NCBI GenBank assembly: GCA_009780245.1
Contig: WRAJ01000019.1
Span: forward strand, 1 to 39,350
Source: Turicibacter sp.
GTDB lineage: Bacteria > Bacillota_I > Bacilli_A > MOL361 > Turicibacteraceae
Length of the DNA: 39,350 nt
Direction of reading: 5' to 3'
Part shown: positions 7,980 to 16,708 of the stretch, one piece after another
Layout of the letters: every line of letters begins with the position of its first letter
Position numbering within the stretch: the stretch's first letter is position 1
Program-made: the position numbers and the translations under genes
Notes under the pieces: model-generated
Seen by the model: only the letters and a program-made list of their open reading frames with translations
What the model was told of the DNA's origin: nothing
The model's database searches: none

Positions 7980-8846
7980 TTACCAACCACGATCAGCCAT
8001 GATATCAGCTTCATCCAATGACTTAACCGCAACCCCGCTCATCGCTTCTCCTAAATCTTCTGAAACCTCAGCAATGATTTTCGGATTATCGTAATTAGCT
8101 GTCGCTTTCACAATTGCTTCAGCACGCTTCTTCGGATCGCCTGAAGTAAAGATTCCCGAACCAACAAACACACCGTCACAACCTAATTGCATCATCAAAG
8201 CAGCATCTGCTGGCGTTGCCACACCACCTGCGGCAAAGTTAACAACCGGTAATTTCCCATGTTCATGCACGTAGCACACTAAGTCATACGGCGCTTTCAT
8301 ATCTCTTGCCATTGTCATAAGCTCCTGCTTATCTGCTGCCTGAACCTCACGGATTTCCTTGTTCATCATGCGCATGTGGCGCACGGCTTCAACGACGTCT
8401 CCTGTGCCAGGCTCGCCTTTTGTTCTCATCATCGACGCCCCTTCACCAATGCGACGCAACGCTTCACCTAAGTTTTTCGCGCCACAGACAAACGGTGCAA
8501 GAAACGCGTGCTTGTCAATGTGGAATTCCTCGTCCGCAGGGGTTAACACTTCACTTTCATCGATAAAATCAATTTCCAAAGCTTCAAGAATTTGTGCTTC
8601 AACCATGTGTCCAATGCGTACTTTTGCCATCACAGGAATATTCACGGCTGCTTGGATTTCTTTGATCATTTTCGGGTCTGACGTTCTTGCCACGCCACCT
8701 TGTTTACGAATTTCAGATGGAACACGTTCAAGTGCCATTACCGCCACAGCACCTGCGGCTTCGGCAATCTTAGCCTGTTCCACGTTGCTGACGTCCATGA
8801 TCACGCCACCTTTTAATTTTTCTGCTAACTTCTTATCAAAACTCAT
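7980..8846 (-). CDS. pdxS: Pyridoxal 5'-phosphate synthase subunit PdxS
   Basis: PdxS is the lyase/synthase subunit that makes PLP from ribose 5-phosphate, glyceraldehyde 3-phosphate and ammonia; it forms a (beta-alpha)8 barrel that assembles into a dodecamer. The sequence is strongly conserved: [20 protein letters not shown] at the N-terminus, [20 protein letters not shown], the active-site lysine in [27 protein letters not shown] and the phosphate-binding [12 protein letters not shown]. Length is about 288, normal for the family. The start at 8846 is chosen because AAGGAG lies about ten bases upstream; in-frame TTG and ATG at 8855 and 8852 are too close. The glutaminase partner PdxT, usually the next gene, is absent: a terminator and the ROK kinase follow. 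Confidence 0.96.
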   Translation of the reverse strand: MSFDKKLAEKLKGGVIMDVSNVEQAKIAEAAGAVAVMALERVPSEIRKQGGVARTSDPKMIKEIQAAVNIPVMAKVRIGHMVEAQILEALEIDFIDESEVLTPADEEFHIDKHAFLAPFVCGAKNLGEALRRIGEGASMMRTKGEPGTGDVVEAVRHMRMMNKEIREVQAADKQELMTMARDMKAPYDLVCYVHEHGKLPVVNFAAGGVATPADAALMMQLGCDGVFVGSGIFTSGDPKKRAEAIVKATANYDNPKIIAEVSEDLGEAMSGVAVKSLDEADIMADRGW

Positions 8847-8881
8847 GAACATCAAACTCCTTTTAACTTTTTAACTGTTGT

Positions 8882-8890
8882 ATTATATCA
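8882..8890 (-). promoter_or_regulatory. Extended -10 promoter of pdxS
   Basis: TGATATAAT on the minus strand, about 36 bases before the start, so pdxS can be transcribed without the upstream transporter. Confidence 0.6.
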
Positions 8891-9007
8891 TAAACCAAGA
8901 AAGAAAAGAAGTCCACAAACGGCTATAACCTTTCATGCGAAAACATTTTAGCTTGTCGTAGTGATACTTCTCTTCCTTTTTTCAAATCAGTTTATCTTCA
9001 AATCAGT

Positions 9008-10177
9008 TTATCCAAACAGCAAGGTCACCGTCATCTGTGCAATGAACACGGAGGCAATCGTAACGGAAACGAATCCTGCTGTTACCATGCTTGGTTGCTG
9101 ATAATTCTCAATCGCTCTTTGCTCTTCTTCGTTTTCAGCGATGGTTGCAGCGACTTCTTTTGGAATTAAGAACGTCGTTGGCATTCCGAATGAACATGAA
9201 ACGCCCATTGCAATCGCCAGCCAAGGGTCTGTTTTCAAGAACTTTCCAAGGAAAAAGGAACCGATGATCACACCGATAAAGCCAATGCCAAGGGTTAACA
9301 GTAATGGGCCAATGGCATCAATGAACATTTGCGGTGTCGTATCAGCCAGTGATCCGAAGATGACCACGGTCGCGGCTAAAATAACGAAACTTGAAGCTTG
9401 TGTTTTAGGTAGCGACGCTTTATCTAAGAAGCCAATCTCTGTGAAAATAACACCCATGATCAAACTCATGACTAAGAAATGAACGTGACCTTGTGTTAAG
9501 CCAGATAACCAGAAACTAAAGGCACCAACGATAATAATACGTGCGAGAACACCACTCGGTTGCTTCATAAATTCTGGCATCGTAATGAGTCGCTTGCGCT
9601 CATCCACACCTTCTAATGACATTGCTGCGTATTTTTTTACAGCCTCTTTATCTTTTACGAAGATGCGCGCTGACTTTTTTAGCACGTGCGAAGCAACCGG
9701 GATACCAACTAAATTGTCGGTAACAAAGACCATCAATAAGAAGGGCATTAAATAGACCATGTTATTATTGGATAAGGCATCGGTTAAGATCAAAATCGCG
9801 ACGTTCGTCCCAGAAAAAACAGTTGCGGCTGAAAACGCCATATAGCGACCTAAAATGAATTGCCCAACAAACATGATTAAGACAACGCCTGACAAGGCAC
9901 CAAGAAGGGCAATAACACAGGTCTTCCACTGCGCTGCGAGTGACTTCAAATCCATGTTACTCCCAATACCAACAATCAAAACCACAACAAGTGGCATCCC
10001 GACAGCAGCGATCCCGCTGTCATTAATAACTGTCCCCGGCAAACCACCCCAAAAAGATAGAAGCAATAACACAATCACGACTAGTACAGTGGATAATAGT
10101 GCTTTTGTTTTATCTGCAACGATATCTCCAATTGCGAAAATAACGATTAAAAAGGCAAAGGCATAAATTGGTACCAT
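9008..10177 (-). CDS. Predicted multi-pass membrane transporter next to tryptophanase
   Basis: This very hydrophobic protein of 389 residues has about ten or eleven membrane helices, with a basic central loop around residues 185-215 (HVLKKSARIFVKDKEAVKKY). Two helical halves can be seen, each with a conserved-looking polar segment (FSGTNVAILILTDALSNNN and AMGVSCSFGMPTTFLIPKE). I do not recognise the family with certainty; it resembles uncharacterised secondary transporters of the DUF819 or glutamate-symporter type. The ATG at 10177 follows GGAG by nine bases; TTG at 10192 is part of that site. It lies directly downstream of tryptophanase, so a role in tryptophan uptake or indole/amino-acid exchange is inferred. 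A large hairpin and a cre-like site separate it from tnaA. Confidence 0.7.
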   Translation of the reverse strand: MVPIYAFAFLIVIFAIGDIVADKTKALLSTVLVVIVLLLLSFWGGLPGTVINDSGIAAVGMPLVVVLIVGIGSNMDLKSLAAQWKTCVIALLGALSGVVLIMFVGQFILGRYMAFSAATVFSGTNVAILILTDALSNNNMVYLMPFLLMVFVTDNLVGIPVASHVLKKSARIFVKDKEAVKKYAAMSLEGVDERKRLITMPEFMKQPSGVLARIIIVGAFSFWLSGLTQGHVHFLVMSLIMGVIFTEIGFLDKASLPKTQASSFVILAATVVIFGSLADTTPQMFIDAIGPLLLTLGIGFIGVIIGSFFLGKFLKTDPWLAIAMGVSCSFGMPTTFLIPKEVAATIAENEEEQRAIENYQQPSMVTAGFVSVTIASVFIAQMTVTLLFG

Positions 10178-10222
10178 ATCATCAATCTCCAATCACTTTA
10201 GTTTTTACCCCTTTCTAGAATA

Positions 10223-10238
10223 AAGTTTACGCTTACAT
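10223..10238. promoter_or_regulatory. cre-like site before the transporter
   Basis: The minus strand reads ATGTAAGCGTAAACTT, which matches 15 of 16 positions of WTGNNARCGNWWWCAW. It lies 46 bases above the ATG and suggests CcpA-dependent catabolite control. Confidence 0.6.
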
Positions 10239-10248
10239 TTTCCCCTTT

Positions 10249-10293
10249 TTTCTAGGATTCCATCAAGCAATGCTATTGATGGAATCCTAGAAA
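10249..10293. other. 18-bp perfect stem between tnaA and the transporter
   Basis: TTTCTAGGATTCCATCAA (10249-10266) pairs perfectly with 10276-10293 around a nine-base loop. No U-tract follows on the minus strand, where the next bases are AAAGGGG, so it is not a canonical terminator for tnaA. It may be an RNA-processing or stabilising stem, or a partial stop that lowers transporter expression relative to tnaA. Confidence 0.7.
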
Positions 10294-10295
10294 GA

Positions 10296-11690
10296 CTACT
10301 CAATTGGCTCTAGTTTAGATTGGAAGTGGCGAAGAATTGGTGGTTCCCAATTAATTTTATAACCACGTTTGATCGTATGAGCGCGCTCTTTGATGGCAAT
10401 CAAAGCATCTGCCATCACATCAAAGTGAGCTTGTGTATAAACTTGACGTGGAATCGCTAGACGTGTGAATTCAAACTCTGATTCGATTTGCTCGTTTGTA
10501 TCCGGATCGTTTCCAATCATATACGATCCGATGTCACACGTACGAATACCTGCTTCTTTATAAAGCTCAACGGCTAATACTTGACCTGGGAATTCAGTAT
10601 AAGGAATGTGTGGAAATAATGCTTTCGCATCCACATATACACCGTGCCCACCTACTGGTGCCTGATAAGCAATGCCCGCTTCATCAAGGCGACCAGCTAA
10701 GTATTCCATTTGCCCAATGCGATAAGCGAGATAATCTTCATCCATGTACTGATAAATACCAACTGCCATCGCCTCTAAGTCACGACCTGAAAGACCGCCA
10801 TATGTGTAGAAGCCTTCATAGTTGATACAAGAAGCTTTAATGCTCTGAATCAAAGCGTCATTCGCAACGGCATCTTTAACCGCAAGGATGCCACCCATGT
10901 TAACGTTGAAGTCTTTTTTACAAGACATGGTGATCACATCACCGTAACTAAACATTTCTTTCACGATGTCTTTGATTGCCCAATCTTTAAATTCTGCCTC
11001 ATCGCGCTTAATGAAGAAGGCATTCTCAGCATGGCGTGCCGCATCAATACAAACGACAATACCGTGCTTTTGGCCAACGGCATACAGGTCGCGCATGTTC
11101 TGCATGCTGACTGGCTGACCACCTGCAGAGTTATTAGTAACAGTTTGGATAATCATTCCAATGTTTTCTACGCCTTTTTCAGCAATTAATGCTTCTAACT
11201 TAGCAACGTCCATGTTACCTTTAAACTTCGAGCGAACTTCAGGTTTCTTCCCTTCTGGCACAATGTTATCAATCGCACGTCCACCCGCAAGAATAACGTG
11301 GGCACGTGTGGTATCAAAGTGCATGTTTGAAATGGCAAATTTTCCTTCTTCAAGCAACAACGGCATCAAAATCTTTTCAGCAGCACGTCCTTGGTGAACA
11401 GGCTGAATATACTCATAACCAAAAACATCTTCTCCTGCTTTTAACAATTTCCGATAGCTTCGTCCACCTGCATAAGCTTCGTCTCCAATAAACATTGCCG
11501 ACCATTGTTCTTGACTCATCGCACCTGTTCCTGAATCGGTTAAAAGGTCGATGTAAACGTCTTCTGATGCAAGACTAAATAAGTTGTAGTCTGCCTCTTT
11601 AATTTTTTCCAGACGCTCCTCAGGTGTCGTCATTTTGATCGGTTCCACCATTTTGATACGAAACGGCTCTGCTACATATTTCACTGACAT
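10296..11690 (-). CDS. tnaA: Tryptophanase (L-tryptophan indole-lyase)
   Basis: This PLP enzyme of 464 residues splits tryptophan into indole, pyruvate and ammonia. Features are [11 protein letters not shown] near the N-terminus, [13 protein letters not shown], the PLP-contact region THQGR-like [18 protein letters not shown], the Asp/Arg pair [11 protein letters not shown], the Schiff-base lysine in [13 protein letters not shown] and [13 protein letters not shown]. The close relative tyrosine phenol-lyase has an Arg in VRSMERG; here the matching site reads [10 protein letters not shown], as in tryptophanase. The ATG at 11690 follows GGAGG by seven bases. It has its own promoter with a palindromic operator upstream. 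There is no tnaC-like leader: only about 40 bases separate the predicted transcript start from the ATG. Neighbours RidA and PdxS fit the chemistry. Confidence 0.93.
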   Translation of the reverse strand: MSVKYVAEPFRIKMVEPIKMTTPEERLEKIKEADYNLFSLASEDVYIDLLTDSGTGAMSQEQWSAMFIGDEAYAGGRSYRKLLKAGEDVFGYEYIQPVHQGRAAEKILMPLLLEEGKFAISNMHFDTTRAHVILAGGRAIDNIVPEGKKPEVRSKFKGNMDVAKLEALIAEKGVENIGMIIQTVTNNSAGGQPVSMQNMRDLYAVGQKHGIVVCIDAARHAENAFFIKRDEAEFKDWAIKDIVKEMFSYGDVITMSCKKDFNVNMGGILAVKDAVANDALIQSIKASCINYEGFYTYGGLSGRDLEAMAVGIYQYMDEDYLAYRIGQMEYLAGRLDEAGIAYQAPVGGHGVYVDAKALFPHIPYTEFPGQVLAVELYKEAGIRTCDIGSYMIGNDPDTNEQIESEFEFTRLAIPRQVYTQAHFDVMADALIAIKERAHTIKRGYKINWEPPILRHFQSKLEPIE

Positions 11691-11735
11691 AATGTTTCCT
11701 CCTTGATTTGTGAGCAACGGCTCAATTTGACTATC

Positions 11736-11764
11736 ATTATAAATAAACTTTGTTTTAAAGTCAA
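11736..11764 (-). promoter_or_regulatory. Promoter of tnaA
   Basis: The minus strand reads TTGACT (11764-11759), a 17-base spacer and TATAAT (11741-11736), close to the consensus. Confidence 0.8.
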
Positions 11765-11778
11765 GGGTTTACAACGAA

Positions 11779-11820
11779 TTTTACTAATTTTTACTCAGAC
11801 ATTTAGTAAAATTTTACTAA
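11779..11820. promoter_or_regulatory. Operator region upstream of tnaA
   Basis: TTAGTAAAATTTTACTAA at 11803-11820 is a perfect 18-base palindrome. A further half site TTTTACTAA lies at 11779-11787. Both are upstream of the tnaA -35. The same half site occurs before ridA and lacI, so the LacI-family protein encoded nearby is the likely ligand. Confidence 0.7.
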
Positions 11821-11825
11821 TAGCT

Positions 11826-11860
11826 AAAAAAAGAGGTAGCCACACTAGTGTAAGCACCTC
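11826..11860 (-). terminator. Terminator after ridA
   Basis: GAGGT and ACCTC close a stem with an inner ACAC/GTGT pair; on the minus strand it is followed by seven T residues. It separates the ridA and tnaA transcripts. Confidence 0.75.
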
Positions 11861-11884
11861 ATTCTTTGGATGTATTCAGTTTGA

Positions 11885-12259
11885 TTACTTCACTGCAATG
11901 GCATCAATTTCAACTTTCGCGTCTTTTGGTAATCTCGCGACTTCAACGCAAAACCTAGCAGGTTTGTGTGCATCAAAATATTTCCCATACACTTCGTTCA
12001 CAGCTGCAAAATCGTTCATGTCTTTTAGGAATATGCCGCATTTCACCACGTTTTCAAGCGTTAAGCCTGCTTCTTCAATAATCGCTTTTAAGTTCTTTAA
12101 ACATTGCTCGGTTTGCTCACTTGGATCGTCAGAAACGAATTCCATGGTGACAGGATCAAGCGGGATTTGTCCTGAAACGTAAAGCGTATTTCCTGCTTCG
12201 ATCGCTTGTGAATATGGCCCAATGGCTGCTGGTGCATGTGTTGTATTGATTACTTTCAT
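11885..12259 (-). CDS. ridA: RidA-family enamine/imine deaminase
   Basis: RidA hydrolyses reactive 2-aminoacrylate and related enamines to keto acids and ammonia, protecting PLP enzymes. The 124-residue sequence is full length and has the family landmarks: [28 protein letters not shown] in the first strand and loop, a middle [19 protein letters not shown] helix, [21 protein letters not shown], the substrate-binding Arg in [24 protein letters not shown]. The ATG follows GGAGG. It has a consensus promoter with an operator-like palindrome above it and a terminator below, so it is transcribed alone. Tryptophanase makes 2-aminoacrylate as an intermediate, which explains its position. Confidence 0.95.
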   Translation of the reverse strand: MKVINTTHAPAAIGPYSQAIEAGNTLYVSGQIPLDPVTMEFVSDDPSEQTEQCLKNLKAIIEEAGLTLENVVKCGIFLKDMNDFAAVNEVYGKYFDAHKPARFCVEVARLPKDAKVEIDAIAVK

Positions 12260-12290
12260 ATTGATTCCTCCAAGTTATTTAATAATCACT

Positions 12291-12320
12291 ATTATACAAA
12301 TATTTCCTCTCGATTGTCAA
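12291..12320 (-). promoter_or_regulatory. Consensus promoter of ridA
   Basis: The minus strand reads TTGACA (12320-12315), 18 bases, TATAAT (12296-12291). Both hexamers are perfect. Confidence 0.85.
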
Positions 12321-12334
12321 GCAAGATGTGTTTT

Positions 12335-13422
<1,088 letters not shown>

Positions 13423-13432
13423 ATGGGTTTGA

Positions 13433-13849
13433 TCAAATAATAGCAATCTCATGAGATCGTTTTTTTTGTGCGACAACCCTAATAACAAGCGGTTCGGCTG
13501 TGCTATTTTTCCGTTGATCACAATCGCCCAAAACGTCTGTGATAAGAATTTTCAGCCAAGGGTAAGGAAGCTCATCTGAATATTCAACGATAGAGATATG
13601 ACCAGATTTAGCGTTTATGCCTTGCAAAACAGATTTCATCTGAACTTTAAATAGCTGAATGAGGACGATATCTCCTTGGTTCAATCTGTGAATCACATTT
13701 TCCAGCCATTCGTTTTTTTTGAAAAGGACGTTTCCGGGCTTTGGTTTTAAATGTTGCTCACAGGGATGGCATAATAGCGGGGGTTGTGGCGAAAAAAGGT
13801 TTTTCAATGTGTTGATTGTTATGTTATTGTCGCAGACGAGGCAGTTCAT
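13433..13849 (-). CDS. Degenerate, shortened ComFC-like protein
   Basis: The 138-residue product begins like ComFC, with two CxxC pairs forming a zinc site (CLVCDN at 3-6 and CHPC at about 27-30). After that it only loosely follows ComFC: QGDIVLIQLFK fits the region before the phosphoribosyltransferase fold, but the conserved RGFNQ block and the C-terminal DDVxTTG PRPP-binding motif are missing. Usual ComFC length is about 220-240 residues. Only 72 bases lie between its stop and the lacI start, so no lost tail is present downstream. It overlaps the comFA stop by four bases (ATGA). It is probably a decayed or functionally changed member of the DNA-uptake operon. Assignment relies on the zinc motif and position. 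Confidence 0.6.
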   Translation of the reverse strand: MNCLVCDNNITINTLKNLFSPQPPLLCHPCEQHLKPKPGNVLFKKNEWLENVIHRLNQGDIVLIQLFKVQMKSVLQGINAKSGHISIVEYSDELPYPWLKILITDVLGDCDQRKNSTAEPLVIRVVAQKKRSHEIAII

Positions 13850-15189
13850 GAGGGGAGCTCCTTTAGAAGGCCTTGTTGCCTAGCGGCTTGGTTCATGCGG
13901 ATGATTTGGGTTTTTGCGTCTTCCATCGCTTTGGTGATGCCGTGGTGGAAGAAAATGATGTCGCCGGTTGGCCATTTGGGGTTGCGACCGACACGACCGC
14001 TAATTTGGACCAGGGCACTTTCTTCGTAGATGTCGTGTTCAGCGGCGAAAATGGCAACGTCAATGTTGGGAATGGTGACACCGCGCTCAAGGATCATGGT
14101 CGTGATGAGGAATTGGGGTTCGCCTTGTTTGTATTGGGCGACTTTTTTTGTACGGTCGGGATCGCTTGAGTAGACGAAGTCGACGGTTAGATTTAGTTGT
14201 GCTTTGAGTGCTTGTTGGAATTTTAACCCGCAATCGATGGTCGGGACGAAGAGGAGGGCGCGGCGTTTTTCTTTGATTTTGCGGCTGAGCCAGCCTTTGG
14301 CTGCGGGTGGTAGTTTGTTTTTTGCGACTTGCTTGTAGAAATTGGCGCACCATTTGTATTTCGGTACATCTAAAGGGAATAGGTGGTACCTCGCTGGAAT
14401 GATGCAGGCTGGTAAGGTGCCTTTTTTGATTTTCGCTTGATCACTTTTGGAAGGTGTTGCCGAGAGGTAGATCGTGGCGGCGTCCGGTTTGCAGGCTCTT
14501 TTGGCGATGCGGGTGAGCATAGCGTCGAACGTATACGGGAAAGCGTCGACTTCGTCGATGATGAGGACATCGAAGGCTTCGTAGAAGCGAATCATTTGAT
14601 GAACGGTAGTGACAACGATGTCGCCGTAGCAGGCTTTTTCGTCGCTGTTGCCATGCAGAGTGACAACTTTGGCGTTGGGGAAGGCTTCTTTGATGCGTGG
14701 GGTTAAGTCGATGACGACGTCTGAGCGTGGGATGGCCCAGCAGACGCGTTTTCCGGTTGTGAGCGCGGCGGCGATGGGTTCGAACATCATTTCCGTTTTG
14801 CCCGCGCCGCAGACTGCCCAGATGAGACCGGTCTTCTTGGCTTTCAGGATGTTTTGGCTGAAATCGGAGGCGCGTTGTTGCAAAGTAGATAATTGAAAAT
14901 CAGCGTTTAACACTCCCGCTTCGGGTGGGATCTGCCTGGTCGACGCAATTCGGTACAGCTTCGTTTTGTCTGAGACCATGCCGAAGTCGAGGCATTTTCG
15001 GCAATAAACCGTGTGGTTGTTTTTGTAACAAAACGTGCCAAAGTCCGCCGGCTGAGAATTAAGGCAGCGATGACAAGTCCCATCCGTAATGCCCATGGTG
15101 CTTTGAACCTTGGTCTCGTCAATGATTCCCTGTTTTTTAAGTTGTAAAAATTCATTTTCTAAAAATTCTCTTCCGTGTGTATCTGTCAT
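13846..15189 (-). CDS. comFA: ComFA, ATP-dependent DNA-uptake helicase
   Basis: ComFA is a membrane-associated superfamily 2 ATPase that drives single-stranded DNA import in natural transformation. The 447-residue protein has a four-cysteine zinc finger (CHRC about residue 36, later CRKC), Walker A in AVCGAGKTEMMF, motif II as IIDEVDAFPY, motif III SATPSKSD and motif VI QISGRVGRNPKWP. All helicase motifs are intact. The start at 15189 follows AAGGG by nine bases. It begins only 12 bases after the higA-like antitoxin stop, so it has no room for a promoter and depends on transcription through the toxin-antitoxin genes or a promoter within them. ComFC follows with an ATGA overlap. Confidence 0.93.
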   Translation of the reverse strand: MTDTHGREFLENEFLQLKKQGIIDETKVQSTMGITDGTCHRCLNSQPADFGTFCYKNNHTVYCRKCLDFGMVSDKTKLYRIASTRQIPPEAGVLNADFQLSTLQQRASDFSQNILKAKKTGLIWAVCGAGKTEMMFEPIAAALTTGKRVCWAIPRSDVVIDLTPRIKEAFPNAKVVTLHGNSDEKACYGDIVVTTVHQMIRFYEAFDVLIIDEVDAFPYTFDAMLTRIAKRACKPDAATIYLSATPSKSDQAKIKKGTLPACIIPARYHLFPLDVPKYKWCANFYKQVAKNKLPPAAKGWLSRKIKEKRRALLFVPTIDCGLKFQQALKAQLNLTVDFVYSSDPDRTKKVAQYKQGEPQFLITTMILERGVTIPNIDVAIFAAEHDIYEESALVQISGRVGRNPKWPTGDIIFFHHGITKAMEDAKTQIIRMNQAARQQGLLKELPS

Positions 15190-15201
15190 ATATGGAAACC
15201 C

Positions 15202-15492
15202 TTAAAGATCGGCAATAACTAGCTTTTTCCCGAGTGCAGCTAATACTTTCATGACGGTGTCTAATCGTGGTGATGTCGCACCAGTTTCCATCCGTGCAAT
15301 GACGGGCTGCCTAACACCACTCATTTCCTCTAATTTTTTTTGTGTGATGCCTTTTTCTTTACGCGCACGTGCGATTTGAATCATCAATGCTACCTGAAGC
15401 TCACTCGCTGCGAGCTCCTCAGGCGTGAATAACTCTTTTCTTACCTCTTCCCAAGTTCTTAAGCTTTCAATATATTTATTTTTTTCAGGCAT
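15202..15492 (-). CDS. HigA-like antitoxin, XRE-family HTH
   Basis: The 96-residue protein has a helix-turn-helix of XRE type in its second half (IARARKEKGITQKKLEEMSGVRQPVIARMETG, then SPRLDTVMKVLAALGKKL). This is the usual form of antitoxins paired with HigB/Gp49-like toxins. The ATG at 15492 overlaps the toxin reading frame by eight bases, the toxin-first order typical of higBA. It should bind the double palindrome upstream of the toxin and repress the unit. It is intact although the toxin is frameshifted. comFA follows after 12 bases. Confidence 0.88.
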   Translation of the reverse strand: MPEKNKYIESLRTWEEVRKELFTPEELAASELQVALMIQIARARKEKGITQKKLEEMSGVRQPVIARMETGATSPRLDTVMKVLAALGKKLVIADL

Positions 15493-15844
15493 TATGCTTC
15501 AGCTCCTTATATTTTCTTAAATTCCTTTTAGCTTTCTCTATTTCTCGACGCGGTGTTTTTTGAGTTTTTTTGATAAAGTGATGAAGAAATATAAAGCCAT
15601 CATCTTGCCAAGAGGCAAATAAAATTCGATCTTTAAGTGGTCTTAGTTCCCATATCTCATCGTCTAGATGTTTGACGTAGGGTTCGCCACTGTTTAATCC
15701 TTCTTCACGCAAATAGTCAATGTAATTATTAATCTTGTTTGCTTTTATTCGACTATCTTTATCAGATCTCTTTGCTATGGATTGAATGTAATCAAAAACT
15801 GGATCCCTTCCGCGCTTGTCTTTATAAAAATGATATTATGCATC
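15485..15844 (-). pseudogene. HigB/Gp49-like toxin with N-terminal frameshift
   Basis: The ATG at 15844 has an excellent ribosome site (AAGGAG, nine bases upstream) but its frame ends after 22 codons. Adding one T to the five-T run at 15827-15831 restores a full toxin: MHNIIF then YKDKRGRDPVFDYIQSIAK, WELRPLKDRILFASW, and LHHFIKKTQKTPRREIEKAK, about 119 residues, matching the HigB/DUF891 family of ribosome-dependent mRNases. The remaining open frame (from 15712) lacks the first third of the fold. The break is either a real inactivation, a slippage-controlled gene, or a homopolymer sequencing error. The antitoxin next to it is intact. Confidence 0.85.
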
Positions 15845-15861
15845 GTATCTCACTCCTTATT

Positions 15862-15904
15862 ATAACTCAAAAGTTATATTTAATCAATAACTTTTGAGTT
15901 ATAT
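15862..15904. promoter_or_regulatory. Double palindromic operator before the toxin-antitoxin pair
   Basis: TATAACTCAAAAGTTATA at 15862-15879 and ATAACTTTTGAGTTATA at 15888-15904 are reverse complements of each other, and each arm is itself an ATAACT-N4-AGTTAT palindrome. This lies just upstream of the toxin ribosome site and fits binding by a HigA dimer pair. Confidence 0.75.
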
Positions 15905-16026
15905 TTTAAATTTTTTAGCACCTCGTTAAATACACCCACCCTTTAAATACGCAAAAAAAAAAATTTCACCTGCAAGTTTTTGAAAAAACTTGTGATGAAA
16001 ACGCCGGTCATTTTTTGTTTCGCATG

Positions 16027-16061
16027 AAAAAAGATGATTCGGCGATTGAATCATCTTTTTC
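16027..16061. terminator. Terminator after liaR
   Basis: AAAAAGATGATTC pairs with GAATCATCTTTTT around GGCGATT. On the minus strand it is followed by a T-rich tract. Between it and the toxin operator (15905-16026) I see only A/T-rich sequence with a CAAGTTTTT/AAAAACTTG palindrome near 15979. Confidence 0.8.
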
Positions 16062-16075
16062 AGTCCATATTTCTG

Positions 16076-16708
16076 CTATTCCACTAATCCGTGTTTGAAG
16101 GCGTAAATCACGGCTTGGGTGCGATCGGTTACTTGTAGTTTGCTCAGTACGTTGCTCACGTGTGTCTTTACTGTTTTTAATGCAATGAACAGTTCATCCG
16201 CGATTTCTTGGTTTTGCTTTCCGCCGGCAATGAGCAATAAGATCTCCAGCTCTCGCTCAGTTAGTTCTTCGTGCAAAGGTGCAGTCTTGCGCATGTTATT
16301 CATCATCTTGGCGGCCACTTTCGGCTCAAGGATCGATTCACCCTTATAAGTCGCACGAATAGCGGCGGCGATATTTCCCGCGCTTGAGGTTTTCAACAGA
16401 TAACTAGTCGCACCAGCTTCGATCACCGGGTATAACTTTTCATCGTCGAGGAAGCTGGTCACCACAATGATTTTCGCCTCTGGCCACTCTTTAATGATCG
16501 CCTTGGTCCCGTCCACCCCATCCATCACGTCCATCATTAAATCCATCAAAATAATATCCGGCCGTAACGCAAGCGCCATCTCCGATCCGATTTTCCCATT
16601 CGGTGCTTCACCGATCACCTCAATATCCGACTGCGTTGATAAATAAGCCGAAACCCCCATGCGCACCATTTCATGATCATCAACTAATAATACTTTAATT
16701 TTTTCCAT
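16076..16708 (-). CDS. liaR: LiaR/VraR-type NarL-family response regulator
   Basis: The 210-residue regulator has a receiver domain ([15 protein letters not shown], phospho-accepting Asp in [29 protein letters not shown]) and a LuxR-type helix-turn-helix ([25 protein letters not shown], then [14 protein letters not shown]). In Bacillota, LiaR/VraR responds to cell-wall antibiotics and membrane stress and activates PspA-type genes. The start overlaps the liaS stop as TAATG. A PspA homologue about 3 kb away supports the assignment. Third gene of the liaFSR operon. Confidence 0.92.
   Translation of the reverse strand: MEKIKVLLVDDHEMVRMGVSAYLSTQSDIEVIGEAPNGKIGSEMALALRPDIILMDLMMDVMDGVDGTKAIIKEWPEAKIIVVTSFLDDEKLYPVIEAGATSYLLKTSSAGNIAAAIRATYKGESILEPKVAAKMMNNMRKTAPLHEELTERELEILLLIAGGKQNQEIADELFIALKTVKTHVSNVLSKLQVTDRTQAVIYAFKHGLVE

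Noticed and set aside
10296..11690. Tyrosine phenol-lyase
   Set aside because: The Arg typical of phenol-lyase in VRSMERG is replaced by Ile in [10 protein letters not shown], and NSAGGQ matches tryptophanase.
11691..11735. tnaC-type leader peptide before tnaA
   Set aside because: Only about 40 bases separate the predicted transcript start from tnaA, and no short reading frame with Trp is present.
13873..14169. Plus-strand reading frames opposite comFA
   Set aside because: Composition follows the comFA codon pattern in antisense; no promoter or ribosome site supports them.
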